This document shows, piece after piece, positions 27,084 through 36,735 of a stretch of 64,000 nt of DNA. Under the pieces are notes generated by a model, which saw nothing but the letters and a program-made list of their open reading frames with translations, did no database searches and had not been told where the DNA came from. This DNA is from CALMEC01 sp963777565 (lineage in GTDB: Bacteria > Actinomycetota > Thermoleophilia > Miltoncostaeales > Miltoncostaeaceae): assembly GCA_963777565.1 (NCBI GenBank), contig CAVZQZ010000006.1:372001-436000 (forward strand), in the 5' to 3' direction. Every line of letters starts with the position of its first letter. Position 1 is the first letter of the stretch. The position numbers and the translations under genes are program-made.

Positions 27084-28250
27084 ATGTCGAAGTTCGCTGT
27101 CGCGCTCTCCGTCGATCCGGATCCGGTCGCGGCGGCCACCGAGGTTGCCACCCGGGCGCGGGCTGCGCTCGACGGGGCGACGCCCAGCCTCGCGGTGATC
27201 TTCGCCTCCCCTCAGCTCTGCGCCGACCCGTGGTCCCTCCTCGAGACGATCCACGCGCACCTGGCGCCGGAGCGGCTGATCGGATGCACCGGCGAGGCGA
27301 TTATCGGCGAGGGCCGGGAGATCGAGAGCGGACCGGCGCTCTCCCTGTGGTGCGCGGCCCTGCCGGACGTCGCGGTGCAGACGTTCCGTCTCGCAGCCGA
27401 GCCGTCGGCGGACGGCGACGAGATCGTGGGCTGGCCCGACGCGATCGGAAGCTCTCCGGACGAGACCCCGCTGATCGTCCTCGCCGATCCGTTCACCCTC
27501 CCGGCCGATCTCATGATCGAGCAGCACAACGCCCGCGGATGGCCGGCGATGGTGGGCGGCCTGGCATCCGGCGGCGCGCGCCCGGGCGAACACGTGCTGT
27601 TCCTCGACCGCGACGTCCACTTCGACGGTGGCGTGGGAGCGGACCTGCCGGGCGCCTCGATTGTCCCGGTCGTCTCTCAGGGGTGTGCGCCGATCGGGCC
27701 CGACATGGTGATCACCGCGGGCGGCGGACCGGTCGTCGCGGAGCTCGCGGGAACCAACGCGTTCGACAAGATCACCCGCGTCGTCGACGAACTCACCGAC
27801 GAGGAGCGCCGTCTCCTCGACCAGCCGCTGCTCGCGGGATTGGTGATCAACGAGAACCAGCCGGAGTACGGACGCGGGGACTTTCTCGTGCGTGGTATTC
27901 ACGGTCGCGACCCCGACACGGGTGCGGTCTATATTGGTGAGCACGTTCGGATTGGTCAGACCTTTCGCCTGCACGTGAGAGACGCGAGCTCGGCGGACGA
28001 AGACCTCCGCATCGCACTGCGCGATGCCCGGGATACCAGAAGCGAACTGCATCCGGTCGCAGGACTATTGTTTACCTGCAACGGTCGCGGCACTCGGATG
28101 TTCGGAACCGCCGATCATGATGCCGCCGCCATCGTGGACGAGCTCGGGGTTCCCGCCGCCGGAATGTTCTGTAATGGCGAGATCGGGCCGGTGGGAGGCA
28201 GGACGTTTCTGCATGGCTTCACCGCGACGATGGCGCTCTTTCTCGAGTAA
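27084..28250 (+). CDS. FIST-domain sensor protein
   Basis: A 388-residue protein; ATG at 27084 follows TGGGAG. The N-terminal FIST domain includes LAVIFASPQLCADPWSLLETIHAHLAPERLIGCTGEAIIGEGREIESGPALSLW and VGGLASGGARPGEHVLF. The FIST_C part includes LLDQPLLAGLVINENQPEYGRGDFLVRGIHGRDPDTGAVYIGEHVRIGQTFRLHVRDA and ends GMFCNGEIGPVGGRTFLHGFTATMALF. FIST domains sense small ligands, possibly amino acids, and are usually fused to signalling domains. Here no output domain is attached, so it probably works through a partner. Confidence 0.88.
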   Translation: MSKFAVALSVDPDPVAAATEVATRARAALDGATPSLAVIFASPQLCADPWSLLETIHAHLAPERLIGCTGEAIIGEGREIESGPALSLWCAALPDVAVQTFRLAAEPSADGDEIVGWPDAIGSSPDETPLIVLADPFTLPADLMIEQHNARGWPAMVGGLASGGARPGEHVLFLDRDVHFDGGVGADLPGASIVPVVSQGCAPIGPDMVITAGGGPVVAELAGTNAFDKITRVVDELTDEERRLLDQPLLAGLVINENQPEYGRGDFLVRGIHGRDPDTGAVYIGEHVRIGQTFRLHVRDASSADEDLRIALRDARDTRSELHPVAGLLFTCNGRGTRMFGTADHDAAAIVDELGVPAAGMFCNGEIGPVGGRTFLHGFTATMALFLE

Positions 28251-28362
28251 CGCCCAAGCCGCACAAACGTCCGCGGCAGTGCCCATACTTCACTTGCATT
28301 TCGCGATTCAATGTGAAGAGATAGCACTGCAACATCAATTCTGGGGAAAGAGGTTTGCACCC

Positions 28363-28755
28363 ATGTCAACTGACGCAACTGAACGCGGCGGCGTCGGCAA
28401 CCAGATCTTCGACGAAGTCGAACGTCTGGTCGCCGGGGGGATGAACAAGACGCAGGCGTTCAGTGACATCAGCGCCCGCACCGGACGTGAGTCCGGCACG
28501 GTCGCGGCGAACTACTACCGGGTTGCCCGGCAACGCGGTGCGGAGCTTCGACCGCGCAGGCGGCGGGGCGAGGGTCCGGCACGCCGAGGCCGCGGAGGCG
28601 GAGGGAGCGAAGTGCAGGCGGCGCTCTCGAAGGCGACGGTGGCGCTCGACGACCTGGCGCGCGCGATCCGCTCGCAGGAGCAGGAAATCGCACGCCTTCG
28701 CTCCGAGTCGCAGGGCTACGCGGAGATCCGCAGGCTCGCCAAGCGCCTCAAGTAG
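28363..28755 (+). CDS. Putative nucleoid-associated protein (HTH-like, basic linker, coiled coil)
   Basis: A 130-residue protein; ATG at 28363 follows GGGGAAAGAGG. Three parts are visible. Residues 1-60 are helical and HTH-like (IFDEVERLVAGGMNKTQAF...GTVAANYYRVARQRG). Residues 60-82 are a highly basic Arg/Gly stretch (RPRRRRGEGPARRGRGGGG) like an AT-hook or RGG linker. Residues 85-130 form an amphipathic coiled coil (LDDLARAIRSQEQEIARLRSES). This resembles a small chromatin protein or DNA-bridging regulator. I do not recognise a named family. It overlaps the convergent dehydrogenase end by 8 bp. Confidence 0.7.
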   Translation: MSTDATERGGVGNQIFDEVERLVAGGMNKTQAFSDISARTGRESGTVAANYYRVARQRGAELRPRRRRGEGPARRGRGGGGSEVQAALSKATVALDDLARAIRSQEQEIARLRSESQGYAEIRRLAKRLK

Positions 28756-29773
28756 TCCCGGGTACCACGGGGCGCTTCGCCCCGGACGCGGCGAGCACGG
28801 TCGGAACATCCTCCAGCCCGACCGTCTCGCCCACCAACTCGCCAAAGGGCGCAACCCCGACGGTGAGCAAGTCGAGTGCGGCGCGCACCGCCGCCGGCGT
28901 GTGGTGGTAGCTCCCCTGGATGCGCAGCTCCCCGTAGTGCAGCGGCTCCGTCGGCAATGTCACCGAGCTTCCCACCGGGCATCCGCCGTACAGGTTCACC
29001 TCTCCTCCAGGCCGGGCGAGCGCGACGGCGGCCTGCCAGGTCTCGGGGCGCCCGACGGCCTCGAATACCACGTCCGCTCCACGACCACCGGGTGTGGCCG
29101 ACACGACGGCGCGCACGCCGTCGGGATCGCGAGGAGCCTCGGCGGTCCGCTCGGCGCCGAAGCGCAGCGCGAGCTCGCGCCGATCGGGGTGCGGATCGCA
29201 GACCACGACCCGGCAGCCGCGCCGGGCCAGGCAGGCCGTGAGGAACTGACCCTGCACGCCGCCGCCGAGGATCACGACGATGTCCCCGTCCCCGGCCTCG
29301 GATCGCTCCACCCCCCGAATCGCGCAGGCGAGCGGCTCGATCATCGGGGCGAGACGGGAGTCGAGGCCCTCCGGCCGGGGGAGCATGTTGGTCGCGACGA
29401 TCCGCGCCGGGACCCGGAGCCGCTCCGCGAACGCCCCCGACAGGTACACCAGCGACTCGCAGAGGCTCGGCCTTCCGCGTCGGCAGAAGAAGCACTCCCC
29501 GCAGGGGGCGGAGTTCGCGACGACGACCGCCTCACCGACCGCGAACCCCTCGACGCCGTCGCCCAGCGAGGCGATCCGACCGGTGGCCTCATGCCCGAAC
29601 GGGGCGGGCGGGTCGGGCAGCGCGGGGTGACGGCCGTTTCGCAGCATCTTCGCGTCAGTCGCGCAGGTCATCGCGTACTCGACGTCGAGCACCACCTCCC
29701 CCGCGGCGGGGACCGGCGCCGGGACCTCCTCCAGACGGAGATCGCCCGGCCCGTGAAGGATCAGCGCGCGCAT
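28748..29773 (-). CDS. Zinc-dependent medium-chain alcohol dehydrogenase
   Basis: A 341-residue MDR protein starting MRALILHGPGDLRLEEVP. Catalytic zinc ligands: CATDAKM cysteine and GHEATGRI histidine/glutamate. The structural zinc lobe has four cysteines in APCGECFFCRRGRPSLCE. The NAD(P) fold is VVILGGGVQGQFLTACLARRGCRVVVCDP. The proximal GYEY-like and GGCPVGSSVTLPTEPLHYGELRIQGSY region resembles sorbitol/threonine dehydrogenase-type enzymes. Substrate unknown. It converges with the nucleoid-protein gene and is divergent from the polyprenyl synthase. Confidence 0.9.
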   Translation of the reverse strand: MRALILHGPGDLRLEEVPAPVPAAGEVVLDVEYAMTCATDAKMLRNGRHPALPDPPAPFGHEATGRIASLGDGVEGFAVGEAVVVANSAPCGECFFCRRGRPSLCESLVYLSGAFAERLRVPARIVATNMLPRPEGLDSRLAPMIEPLACAIRGVERSEAGDGDIVVILGGGVQGQFLTACLARRGCRVVVCDPHPDRRELALRFGAERTAEAPRDPDGVRAVVSATPGGRGADVVFEAVGRPETWQAAVALARPGGEVNLYGGCPVGSSVTLPTEPLHYGELRIQGSYHHTPAAVRAALDLLTVGVAPFGELVGETVGLEDVPTVLAASGAKRPVVPGTT

Positions 29774-29930
29774 CGGCGCCGACGCTATCAAGCAGACCGA
29801 ACCCGTCGTACGGACTCCGCCTCGAGCCAACGACCTGCGCGCCGGGTGCCCGACCGGCCTGCGCACTAACATCCCGTGCGCCCTGACCCTCCCCGAGGAG
29901 CGCGAGACGAGCTATCCGGAACACCTGCGC

Positions 29931-30791
29931 GTGATGGTCGACGAGTACCTCGAGGAGATCGACTTCGCCGCCCCCGAGGACGGACCGTTCGCCGGCACGG
30001 AGGGCCTGGTCGAGGCGATGCGCTATTCGCTTCTCGCGGGCGGCAAGCGCATCCGCCCGGTGCTGTGCCTCGCGACGTGCGAGGGGCTCGGGCACGACCC
30101 CGCCGAACTCCTGCCGACCGCTGCAGCGCTCGAGTTGATCCACACCTACTCGCTCATCCACGACGACCTTCCGTCGATGGACGACGACGACCTGCGCCGT
30201 GGCCGCCCGACCTGCCACCGGGCGTTCGGCGAGGACGCCGCGATCCTCGCGGGGGATGCGCTGTTCGCCGAGGCGATCCGGCTGGTCGCCGAGCATCAGC
30301 CGGGCGGACCGTCGACTCGGCTGGGGATCATCGCGGAGCTCGCCGCCGCCTCGGGCGTGAACGGCATGGTGGGCGGTCAGTTCCTCGACCTCCGCGACCA
30401 CGGGCGCACGTCGGCGGACGCGCTTCGCCAGGTGCATCTCCTGAAGACCGGCAGGCTCATCGCCTCGGCCGTGAGGTGCGCGCTCGTCTACGCGCGACCG
30501 GACCCCGCCGTCGACGCGGCGCTCCGCACCTTCGCCGTCGAGCTCGGGCTCCTGTTCCAGATCGTCGACGACATCCTCGACGTCGCGGGCGACGAGGACG
30601 AGCTCGGGAAGCCCGTGGGTGCCGACGAGCGTCGGGGCAAGGTCACGTACGTCAGCTTCTACGGGCTCGACCGGGCCCGGGAGCTCGCATCCGAAAGCCA
30701 CCGACGGGCCGTCGACCTGCTCGCAGCGGTCCCAGGCCCCACCGAGGACCTCGCCGCCCTCACCGAGCTCATCTTCGCGCGCCAAAGCTAA
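29931..30791 (+). CDS. Short-chain polyprenyl diphosphate synthase (FPP/GGPP)
   Basis: A 286-residue trans-prenyltransferase. The first aspartate-rich motif is IHDDLPSMDDDDLRRGRPTCH, in the FPP/GGPP-synthase style DDxxxxD, and the second is QIVDDILDVAG. GGKRIRPVLCLATCE binds the allylic diphosphate. GTG at 29931 is the first canonical start, yet a sensible N-terminus (TSYPEHLRVMVDEYLEE) continues upstream, so an earlier start, possibly CTG, is likely. It supplies C15 or C20 precursors and could feed the squalene/hopanoid cluster 3 kb downstream. Confidence 0.93.
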   Translation: MMVDEYLEEIDFAAPEDGPFAGTEGLVEAMRYSLLAGGKRIRPVLCLATCEGLGHDPAELLPTAAALELIHTYSLIHDDLPSMDDDDLRRGRPTCHRAFGEDAAILAGDALFAEAIRLVAEHQPGGPSTRLGIIAELAAASGVNGMVGGQFLDLRDHGRTSADALRQVHLLKTGRLIASAVRCALVYARPDPAVDAALRTFAVELGLLFQIVDDILDVAGDEDELGKPVGADERRGKVTYVSFYGLDRARELASESHRRAVDLLAAVPGPTEDLAALTELIFARQS

Positions 30792-30876
30792 CGTGGCGGG
30801 AGGAGGGCGGGACTTGGGCCAGGGGGCAAGCCCTCCCCCGGAACCCCCTCCCAGGCGTGCCACGACTCGGCTCCTG

Positions 30877-30905
30877 GTGGCGGGCCCGCGAAGCCGGCCC
30901 GCCAC
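30877..30905. terminator. Strong hairpin downstream of the polyprenyl synthase
   Basis: A perfect 10-bp stem (GTGGCGGGCC / GGCCCGCCAC) with a 9-base loop, 85 bp after the synthase stop and about 140 bp before the MFS gene. There is no U-tract. It is the most likely transcription end in this gap. Confidence 0.55.
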
Positions 30906-31047
30906 TCACCGGGGTTGTGTATCGCTCTCCATATCGACCGAGGCAGCCCGGGGGCGACCTGGGCTATCGTGACCCGTTTGCGATCGTGGATCCTTACCTC
31001 GATGCGCCCGCCTGAAACGCGAACGTGACGTGCCTGGAGACCGACCC

Positions 31048-32520
31048 ATGACGACCGACCACAACCGGCGTTGGCTCGCGCTCGCGGTGATCTGCGCCGG
31101 CGAGCTGATGATCGTGCTCGACGGGACCATCGTGAACGTCGCCTTGCCGCAGATCCAGGACGGCCTCGGCTTCAGCAACTCCGGCCTCGCGTGGGCCATC
31201 AACGCGTACCTTCTGACGTTCGGGGGCCTGCTCCTGCTCGCGGGCCGCAGCGCCGACCTGATCGGGCCGCGTCGTCTCTTCGTCGCCGGGCTTGCGATCT
31301 TCACCGCCGCGTCGCTGGCGTGCGGCCTGGCGACCGACGCCTGGATGCTCGTCGTCGCCCGGGCCGTGCAGGGGATCGGCGGCGCGATCATCACCGCGGT
31401 CGCGCTGGCGCTTCTCGTCATCAACTTCCCCGATCCGCGTGAGCGGGCGAAGGCCATGGGCATCTGGGTCTTCGTCGCCGCGGGCGGCGGATCGATCGGC
31501 GTCACCCTCGGCGGCGTCCTCACCGAGGCGCTCGACTGGCGCTGGATCTTCCTGGTCAACCTCCCGGTCGGCATCGCAGGAATCGTGCTCACCCTGATCG
31601 CGCTCGCGCCAGACCCGGCCGGGGCGAATCGCGGGCGGCTCGATGTGGCCGGAGCCGTGCTCGCCACCGCAGCGAGCACGCTCGCCGTCGCCGCGTTCGT
31701 CGGGGCCGAAACCGCCGGCTGGGCATCCGCGCGGACCATCGGCTTCCTTACCGCCGCGGTCCTGCTCGCCGTGACGTTCGTGGTGGTGGAATCGCGCATC
31801 GCCGACCCCCTCGTGCCGCTGCGGCTCTTCCGGTCGCGCAACCTGACCGCCGGCTGCGTCGTGTCAATGCTCACGGTCGTCGGACTCTTCGGGTGGTTCT
31901 TCGTCGGCACGCTCTACCTGCAGAAGGTGCTCGGCTACGGCCCTCTCGAGACCGGGCTCACCTTCCTGCCGTCGACGCTCCTGCTCGGGGGCATGTCCGC
32001 GGGCCCATCGGCTGCCCTGGTGCGGAAGTTCGGCCCCAAGCCCCCTCTTGCGGTCGGACTCGGGCTCACCGCTGCGGGCCTTATCCTGCTGGCCCGCGCC
32101 CCCGTCGACGGACGCATCCTCGTCGACGTGATGCCGGCCATGCTCCTGGTCGGCATCGGCATCGGCATGAGCTTCATGCCCCTGTTCCTCATGGCCATGA
32201 GCGAGGTGCCGGAGGCCGAGGCCGGGGTGTCGTCCGCGCTGATCACGACCTCGCAGCAGATCGGCGGCGCGCTCGGCCTGGCCATCCTCGTCGCGATCGC
32301 CGCCGCGCGCACCGATGCGGTCGGCGGTGGCAGTCCGGAAGCTCTGACCGCCGGCTACCACGCGGCCCTGTGGTTCGGCGCCGCCCTGTGCGCCATCGCG
32401 ATCCCGGTCTCGATCTGGGCGTTCCAGGGCGGGCGGGACGTTGCCGGTGCAGCCCATGGCGCGCACGCCGACGCCCCGGCGCCCACCACCGACCCGGCGA
32501 CGGTCGAGCAGGCCGGGTAG
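31048..32520 (+). CDS. MFS drug exporter, DHA2 (EmrB/QacA) family
   Basis: A 490-residue protein; ATG at 31048 follows CTGGAGA (an earlier in-frame start at 31030 lacks this). It has about 14 membrane helices. Family motifs: GELMIVLDGTIVNVALPQIQDGLG (DHA2 motif D1), GRSADLIGPRRLFVAGLAIF (motif A), ARAVQGIGGAIITAVALAL (motif B) and LVGIGIGMSFMPLFLMAMSEV. It would export drugs or metabolites using the proton gradient. No adjacent TetR or MarR regulator is seen. Confidence 0.93.
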   Translation: MTTDHNRRWLALAVICAGELMIVLDGTIVNVALPQIQDGLGFSNSGLAWAINAYLLTFGGLLLLAGRSADLIGPRRLFVAGLAIFTAASLACGLATDAWMLVVARAVQGIGGAIITAVALALLVINFPDPRERAKAMGIWVFVAAGGGSIGVTLGGVLTEALDWRWIFLVNLPVGIAGIVLTLIALAPDPAGANRGRLDVAGAVLATAASTLAVAAFVGAETAGWASARTIGFLTAAVLLAVTFVVVESRIADPLVPLRLFRSRNLTAGCVVSMLTVVGLFGWFFVGTLYLQKVLGYGPLETGLTFLPSTLLLGGMSAGPSAALVRKFGPKPPLAVGLGLTAAGLILLARAPVDGRILVDVMPAMLLVGIGIGMSFMPLFLMAMSEVPEAEAGVSSALITTSQQIGGALGLAILVAIAAARTDAVGGGSPEALTAGYHAALWFGAALCAIAIPVSIWAFQGGRDVAGAAHGAHADAPAPTTDPATVEQAG

Positions 32521-32642
32521 CACCGCCGAGTCGCGCGCGGGAGCCGCGGTTTCCCGAAACCCGATCCCGTGGGAATCGCCGATGGCCCCGACCCCTGGCC
32601 GTCGTCAGGATCGCTGGAGCGTAATCACCACGATGGGCGGAG

Positions 32643-33896
32643 ATGCTCGACCAACTAGGCAGCGAGGACGGCTTGACCGGGCCTGAGCGCACACCGTCTC
32701 GCAGGTCCCGCTGGCAGGTACCGGCGGCCCTCGCCGGGGTCGCGATTGTCGCGGGGCTGATCGGAGCGCTGCTCGCGCTCGCCGTCCGTAACGACGGCGC
32801 AGCGCCGAACGCGGGGCTCGACGTCCGGACCACGCCCACCGCGACGACCGCCGAGCGCAGCGGACCCGGCTGGCCGGCCGTCGCGAGCCGCGCCGTCCCG
32901 GGTGTTGTCGAGATCAGCGTGCGAAAGATCGTCACGGTGCCGGGCCCCCCCGGCCTTCCCGACCAGACGCAGGAGCAGGTCGCGCTCGGCAGCGGCTTCG
33001 TCGTCGGCGCCGACGGCGACATCGTCACGAACGCCCACGTCGTGACCGACGCGCAGACGATCACCGTCCACTTCGCCGACGGCGCCAGCACGGCCGGGAG
33101 GCTCGTCGGCGCCGACCCGACGACCGACCTGGCGGTGCTGCGCACGACGGGGATGGCGTCGCACCTGCACCCGGTCGCGCTCGGGTCGCCCGCCTCGCTG
33201 AGGGTGGGCGACGCGGTGATGGCGATCGGCGCCCCCTTCGGCTACGCCGGATCGGTCTCCCTCGGCATCGTGTCCGGCCTCGGCCGCGAGATCACCTCGC
33301 CGAACGGCTACACGCTGAGCGACGCGATCCAGACCGATGCGGCCGTCAACCACGGCAACTCCGGCGGCCCGCTGCTCGACGCCACCGGAGCGGTGGTGGC
33401 GGTCAACGCGCAGATCGCCGACTCGGGCGTCGACGCGAACGTCGGCGTCGCGTTCGCGATCCCCCTCGACGCCGGCAACCGCAAGGTGATCGAGGAGCTG
33501 GGCTCGACCGGCCTCGTTTCGCACGCTTGGCTCGGCATCGCGGGCGCGACGATCGACCAGAGCGTCGCCGCCGCCGGCTCGCTACCGACCACGAGCGGTG
33601 TGCTCGTCACCGGAATCGCCGCCGCAAGCCCCGCCGACCAGGCCGGCCTGGTCGCCGGAACAAAAGCGGTGGAACTCGACGTCGCGACGGTCTGCGTGGG
33701 CGGCGACGCGATCGTGGCGTTGAACGGCAAGGCGGTCCGGTCGATGGATGACCTGCAGAATCAGCTCGAGCAGCTCAAGCCCGGGAGCGCAGCCACGTTG
33801 ACGCTGATCCGCGCAGGCGGGAAGCGGGCATCCGTGACGGTCACCCTCGCCACCCAACCGGAGACGCCTCCCAACATCGTCCCCGCCTGCTCCTGA
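32643..33896 (+). CDS. Membrane-anchored HtrA/DegP-like serine protease with PDZ domain
   Basis: A 417-residue protein with one N-terminal membrane helix (ALAGVAIVAGLIGALLALAV, residues 29-48). A trypsin-like domain follows: catalytic histidine in DIVTNAHVVTDA, aspartate in DPTTDLAVLRT, serine in NHGNSGGPLLDATG. A C-terminal PDZ domain includes GVLVTGIAAASPADQAGLVAGTK and GDAIVALNGKAVRSMDDLQNQL. It degrades or refolds damaged extracytoplasmic proteins. The ATG at 32643 sits very close to GGCGGAG, so a TTG at 32673 is a possible start. It is the last clean gene before the indel-rich block. Confidence 0.93.
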   Translation: MLDQLGSEDGLTGPERTPSRRSRWQVPAALAGVAIVAGLIGALLALAVRNDGAAPNAGLDVRTTPTATTAERSGPGWPAVASRAVPGVVEISVRKIVTVPGPPGLPDQTQEQVALGSGFVVGADGDIVTNAHVVTDAQTITVHFADGASTAGRLVGADPTTDLAVLRTTGMASHLHPVALGSPASLRVGDAVMAIGAPFGYAGSVSLGIVSGLGREITSPNGYTLSDAIQTDAAVNHGNSGGPLLDATGAVVAVNAQIADSGVDANVGVAFAIPLDAGNRKVIEELGSTGLVSHAWLGIAGATIDQSVAAAGSLPTTSGVLVTGIAAASPADQAGLVAGTKAVELDVATVCVGGDAIVALNGKAVRSMDDLQNQLEQLKPGSAATLTLIRAGGKRASVTVTLATQPETPPNIVPACS

Positions 33897-33958
33897 GCGG
33901 CCGACCCCGCCGGTCGCGCGCCTCCCCCTCGGATAACGTCCGTGAGGAGGGAGGCCAA

Positions 33959-35040
33959 GTGAGCTCGCAGGACCACTCCGGCCGCAAGGCCGACCACATC
34001 AGGATCGCCCTCGAGGAGGACGTCGGCTTCGGCGAGCTCACGACGGGCCTCGAGCGCTACCGGTTCGTGCACCAGGCGCTGCCCGGAGCTCGACCTCGAC
34101 GCCGTCGACACCTCCACGGACCTCTTCGGCCGCCGGCTGGCGGCGCCGATCTGATCTCGTGCATGACCGGCGGGGTGCGAGCGCGGCGCGACTGATCAAC
34201 CGCCGCCTCGCCGCGGCGGCGCAGGCCGCGGGCGTGGCGATGGGCGTCGGCTCGCAGCGCGCCGCCCTCGACGACGCCGGCGCTGGCCGAGACCTTCCGG
34301 GTGCGCGAGCTGGCCCCCGACGTGCCGCTGCTCGCCAACCTCGGCGTCTCGCAGCTGCGCGAGCCGGAGACGGCATCGAACGCTGCCGGCGGGTCGTTCG
34401 CATGATCGACGCCGACGCGCTGGTGCTCCACGCGAACCCGCTCCAGGAGGCGCTGCAGCCCGAGGGCACGACCGCGCTTCGCCGGGCTGATCGACCGATC
34501 GGCGAGGTGGCCGCCGCGGTGGACGTGCCCGTGATGGTCAAGGAGGTCGGCTGGGGCATCGCCGAGAACATCGCGCGCGTCGCTCGCCGAGGCCGGCGTC
34601 GCCGGCATCGACGTGCGCCGGCGCGGGCGGCACCAGCTGGAGCGAGGTCGAGCGCCACCGCATCGACGATCCGGTCATGCGTCGCGTGGCCGCGGACCTT
34701 CCGCGACTGGGGCATCCCCACGGCCGAGAGCGTCGTCGGCATGCCGCCGCGGCTTCCCCGACGGCCTGGTCATCGCGTCCGGCGGGCTGCGCAGCGGCGC
34801 TCGACGCGGCCAAGTGCATCGCCCTGGGAGCGGACGCGGCGGCCTTCGCCGCCCCGTTCCTGCGCGCGGCGGTCGTCGGCGAGAACGGACCTCGACGACG
34901 AGCTGCGGCGTATGATCACGGAGCTCCGCATGGCCATGTTCTGCGTCGGCGCCGCCACCGTCGCGGAGCTGCGCGGCAACGCCCCACCTGGCGCGCGTGG
35001 ACGGCGCGTCCGCACCGCCGCCGACCCTGGCCTCACCGAT
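33959..35040 (+). pseudogene. fni: Type 2 isopentenyl-diphosphate isomerase, broken by multiple frameshifts
   Basis: GTG at 33959 follows GAGGAGGGAGG. Joined across frames, the reading is KADHIRIALEEDVGF, LISCMTGG, RLAAAAQAAGVAMGVGSQR, LLANLGVSQLRE, PVMVKEVGWGIAENIARV and GLRSG...CIALGADAAAFAAPFLRA. That is the flavin-dependent IPP isomerase, which balances IPP and DMAPP. The first shift is an extra G at 34085-34086; others follow at about 34155, 34175, 34276, 34486 and beyond, with both gains and losses. The residues between breaks are well conserved, so sequencing error is more likely than decay. The end is approximate. Confidence 0.85.
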
Positions 35041-35054
35041 CGAGGAGACCGACG

Positions 35055-36066
35055 ATGCCGAATCGACCGCGCTCACTCGAGCTGGCGATGGCCGACTACC
35101 TGCTCAAGAAGCGCCTCATCAAGCGCGAGGAGCGCTTCCCGTTCACGCTCATGCTGGAGCCGCTCGAGCTCTGCAACCTCGCGTGCCACGGGCTGCGGCC
35201 GCATCCGCGAGTACGAGCACGTCTTCGACAAGCGGCTGTCGGTGGAGGAGTGCCTGCGGGTGGCCGAGGAGGCCGGCGCGCCGATCGTGAACATCCCCGG
35301 CGGCGAGCCGCTGATCCACAAGCAGATCGACGAGATCGTCAACGGCATCACCGCGCCAGGGGCGCTTCGTCTACCTGTGCACCAACGGCCTGCTCATGGA
35401 CCGCGCCTTCGGGCGCATCCCGCCCTCGGACCGCTTCGCGTTCGTGGTCCACATCGACGGCATGCGCGAGGTGCACGACCAGGCGGTCGCGCGCGAGGGC
35501 GTGTTCGACAAGGCGACCGCGCACATGCGCGAGGCCATCGCGCTGCGGCTACCGCGTGTGCACCAACACCACCATCTTCCGCGGCGTCCCGGCCGAGGAG
35601 TACGTGGAGCTGTTCGCCTTCCTGCAAGGACATGGGCGTGGAGGGGTGCATCACCTCGCCGGGCTTCGACTACGAGTCGGTCACCCACGACCGCGAGCAG
35701 TTCCTCGCGCGCCAGGAGGCCGCAGGCGCTCTACGCCGAGGTGCACGACCGCTGCGAGGACCTCGACGTGCCCTTCTACAACAACCCGCTCTTCCACGAG
35801 TTCCTGCAGGGCAAGCGCGAGTACCGCTGCTCGGCGTGGTCGATGCCGACCTACACGGTCGAGGGCTGGCGGAGCCCCTGCTACCTGCTCGCCGACGCGC
35901 ACGTCGGCAGCCTCAAGGAGCTCTACGAGGGGACCGACTGGGAGGCCTACGGCACCGGACCGCGACCCGCGGTGCGCGAACTGCCTGATGCACTGCGGCT
36001 ACGAGGCCACCACCATCCTCGAGGCCTTCAACAGCCCGAAGGACCTGGTGCGCTCGCACGCGGGTG
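35055..36066 (+). pseudogene. hpnH: Hopanoid radical SAM protein HpnH, broken by about seven +1 shifts
   Basis: The reading starts MPNRPRSLELAMADYLLKKRLIKREERFPFTLM. Removing one base at 35190-35192 restores CNLACHGCGRI, the CxxxCxxC cluster motif of radical SAM enzymes. Further single extra bases lie at about 35356, 35547, 35626, 35720 and 35960. The repaired protein reads IPGGEPLIHKQIDEIV, VVHIDGMREVHDQAVAREGVFDKA, TNTTIFRGVPAEEYVELF, GCITSPGFDYE and ends NCLMHCGYEATTILEAF. HpnH adds adenosine to hopene, the first step of extended hopanoids. The end overlaps hpnG. Confidence 0.88.
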
Positions 36067-36735
36067 ACCCGAGACGCCGATCGCCGTGGTCTGCGCCGTC
36101 CCGGCGGAGCGCCGGGCCCTGCGCCGGCTGGAGCGGCCCGGGGTGCGCGCTCCACGTGGGCGGGATGGGCGCCGCCGCGGCGGCGCCCGGGCGGGCGCGG
36201 CGATCGCGGCGCGGCCGCCGCGCGCGCTCCTCGCCGCCGGCTTCTGCGGCGCGCTCGACCCCGGCGCTGCGGGTCGGCGACCTGGTGGCCGCCGAGCGGG
36301 TGCGTCGACGAGGCCACCGGGCGAGCGCTTCGCGGCCGACCCGCGTCCTGCTCGCCGCGGCCCCGGGCCGGCGCGGCACGCTGGTCAGCGCGCGGCGCAT
36401 CGCGCGGACCCCGGCCGACCGGGCCCGCCTGCGACGGCCTGGCGGTCGACCTCGAGAGCGCCGCCCTGGCCCGCGCGTCGCGCGACGCCGAGCATCCCCT
36501 TCCTGGCCCTGCGCGCGGTCACCGACACGCTCCCGCCACCGGCTCCCGGACTTCGACGGCGATGGTCGACCGGCGCCGGCCGCTCCGGCCCGGCGCCGGC
36601 TGGCCCTACTTCGTCGCTGCGCCACCCGCGGGAGCTGCCCGCGGCTCGCTCCGGCTCGGCCCGGCGGCGCGCGCGCGCCGGCCGGGCGCTGCGCGGACGG
36701 CCTCGACGACGCTGCTCGCGAGGATCGGCACGTGA
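36064..36735 (+). pseudogene. hpnG: Hopanoid phosphorylase HpnG, frameshifted
   Basis: After GTG at 36064 (one extra C just inside), the pieces are IAVVCAVPAERRALRRLERPGVR, GGMGAAAAA, LLAAGFCGALDP, RVGDLVAAERV, GTLVSARRIARTPADRARL, AVDLESAALAR and PFLALRAVTDT. These are the nucleoside-phosphorylase-fold motifs of HpnG, which removes adenine from adenosylhopane. Several single-base shifts split it. The true stop at 36733-36735 overlaps the hpnA GTG, preserving translational coupling. Confidence 0.82.
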
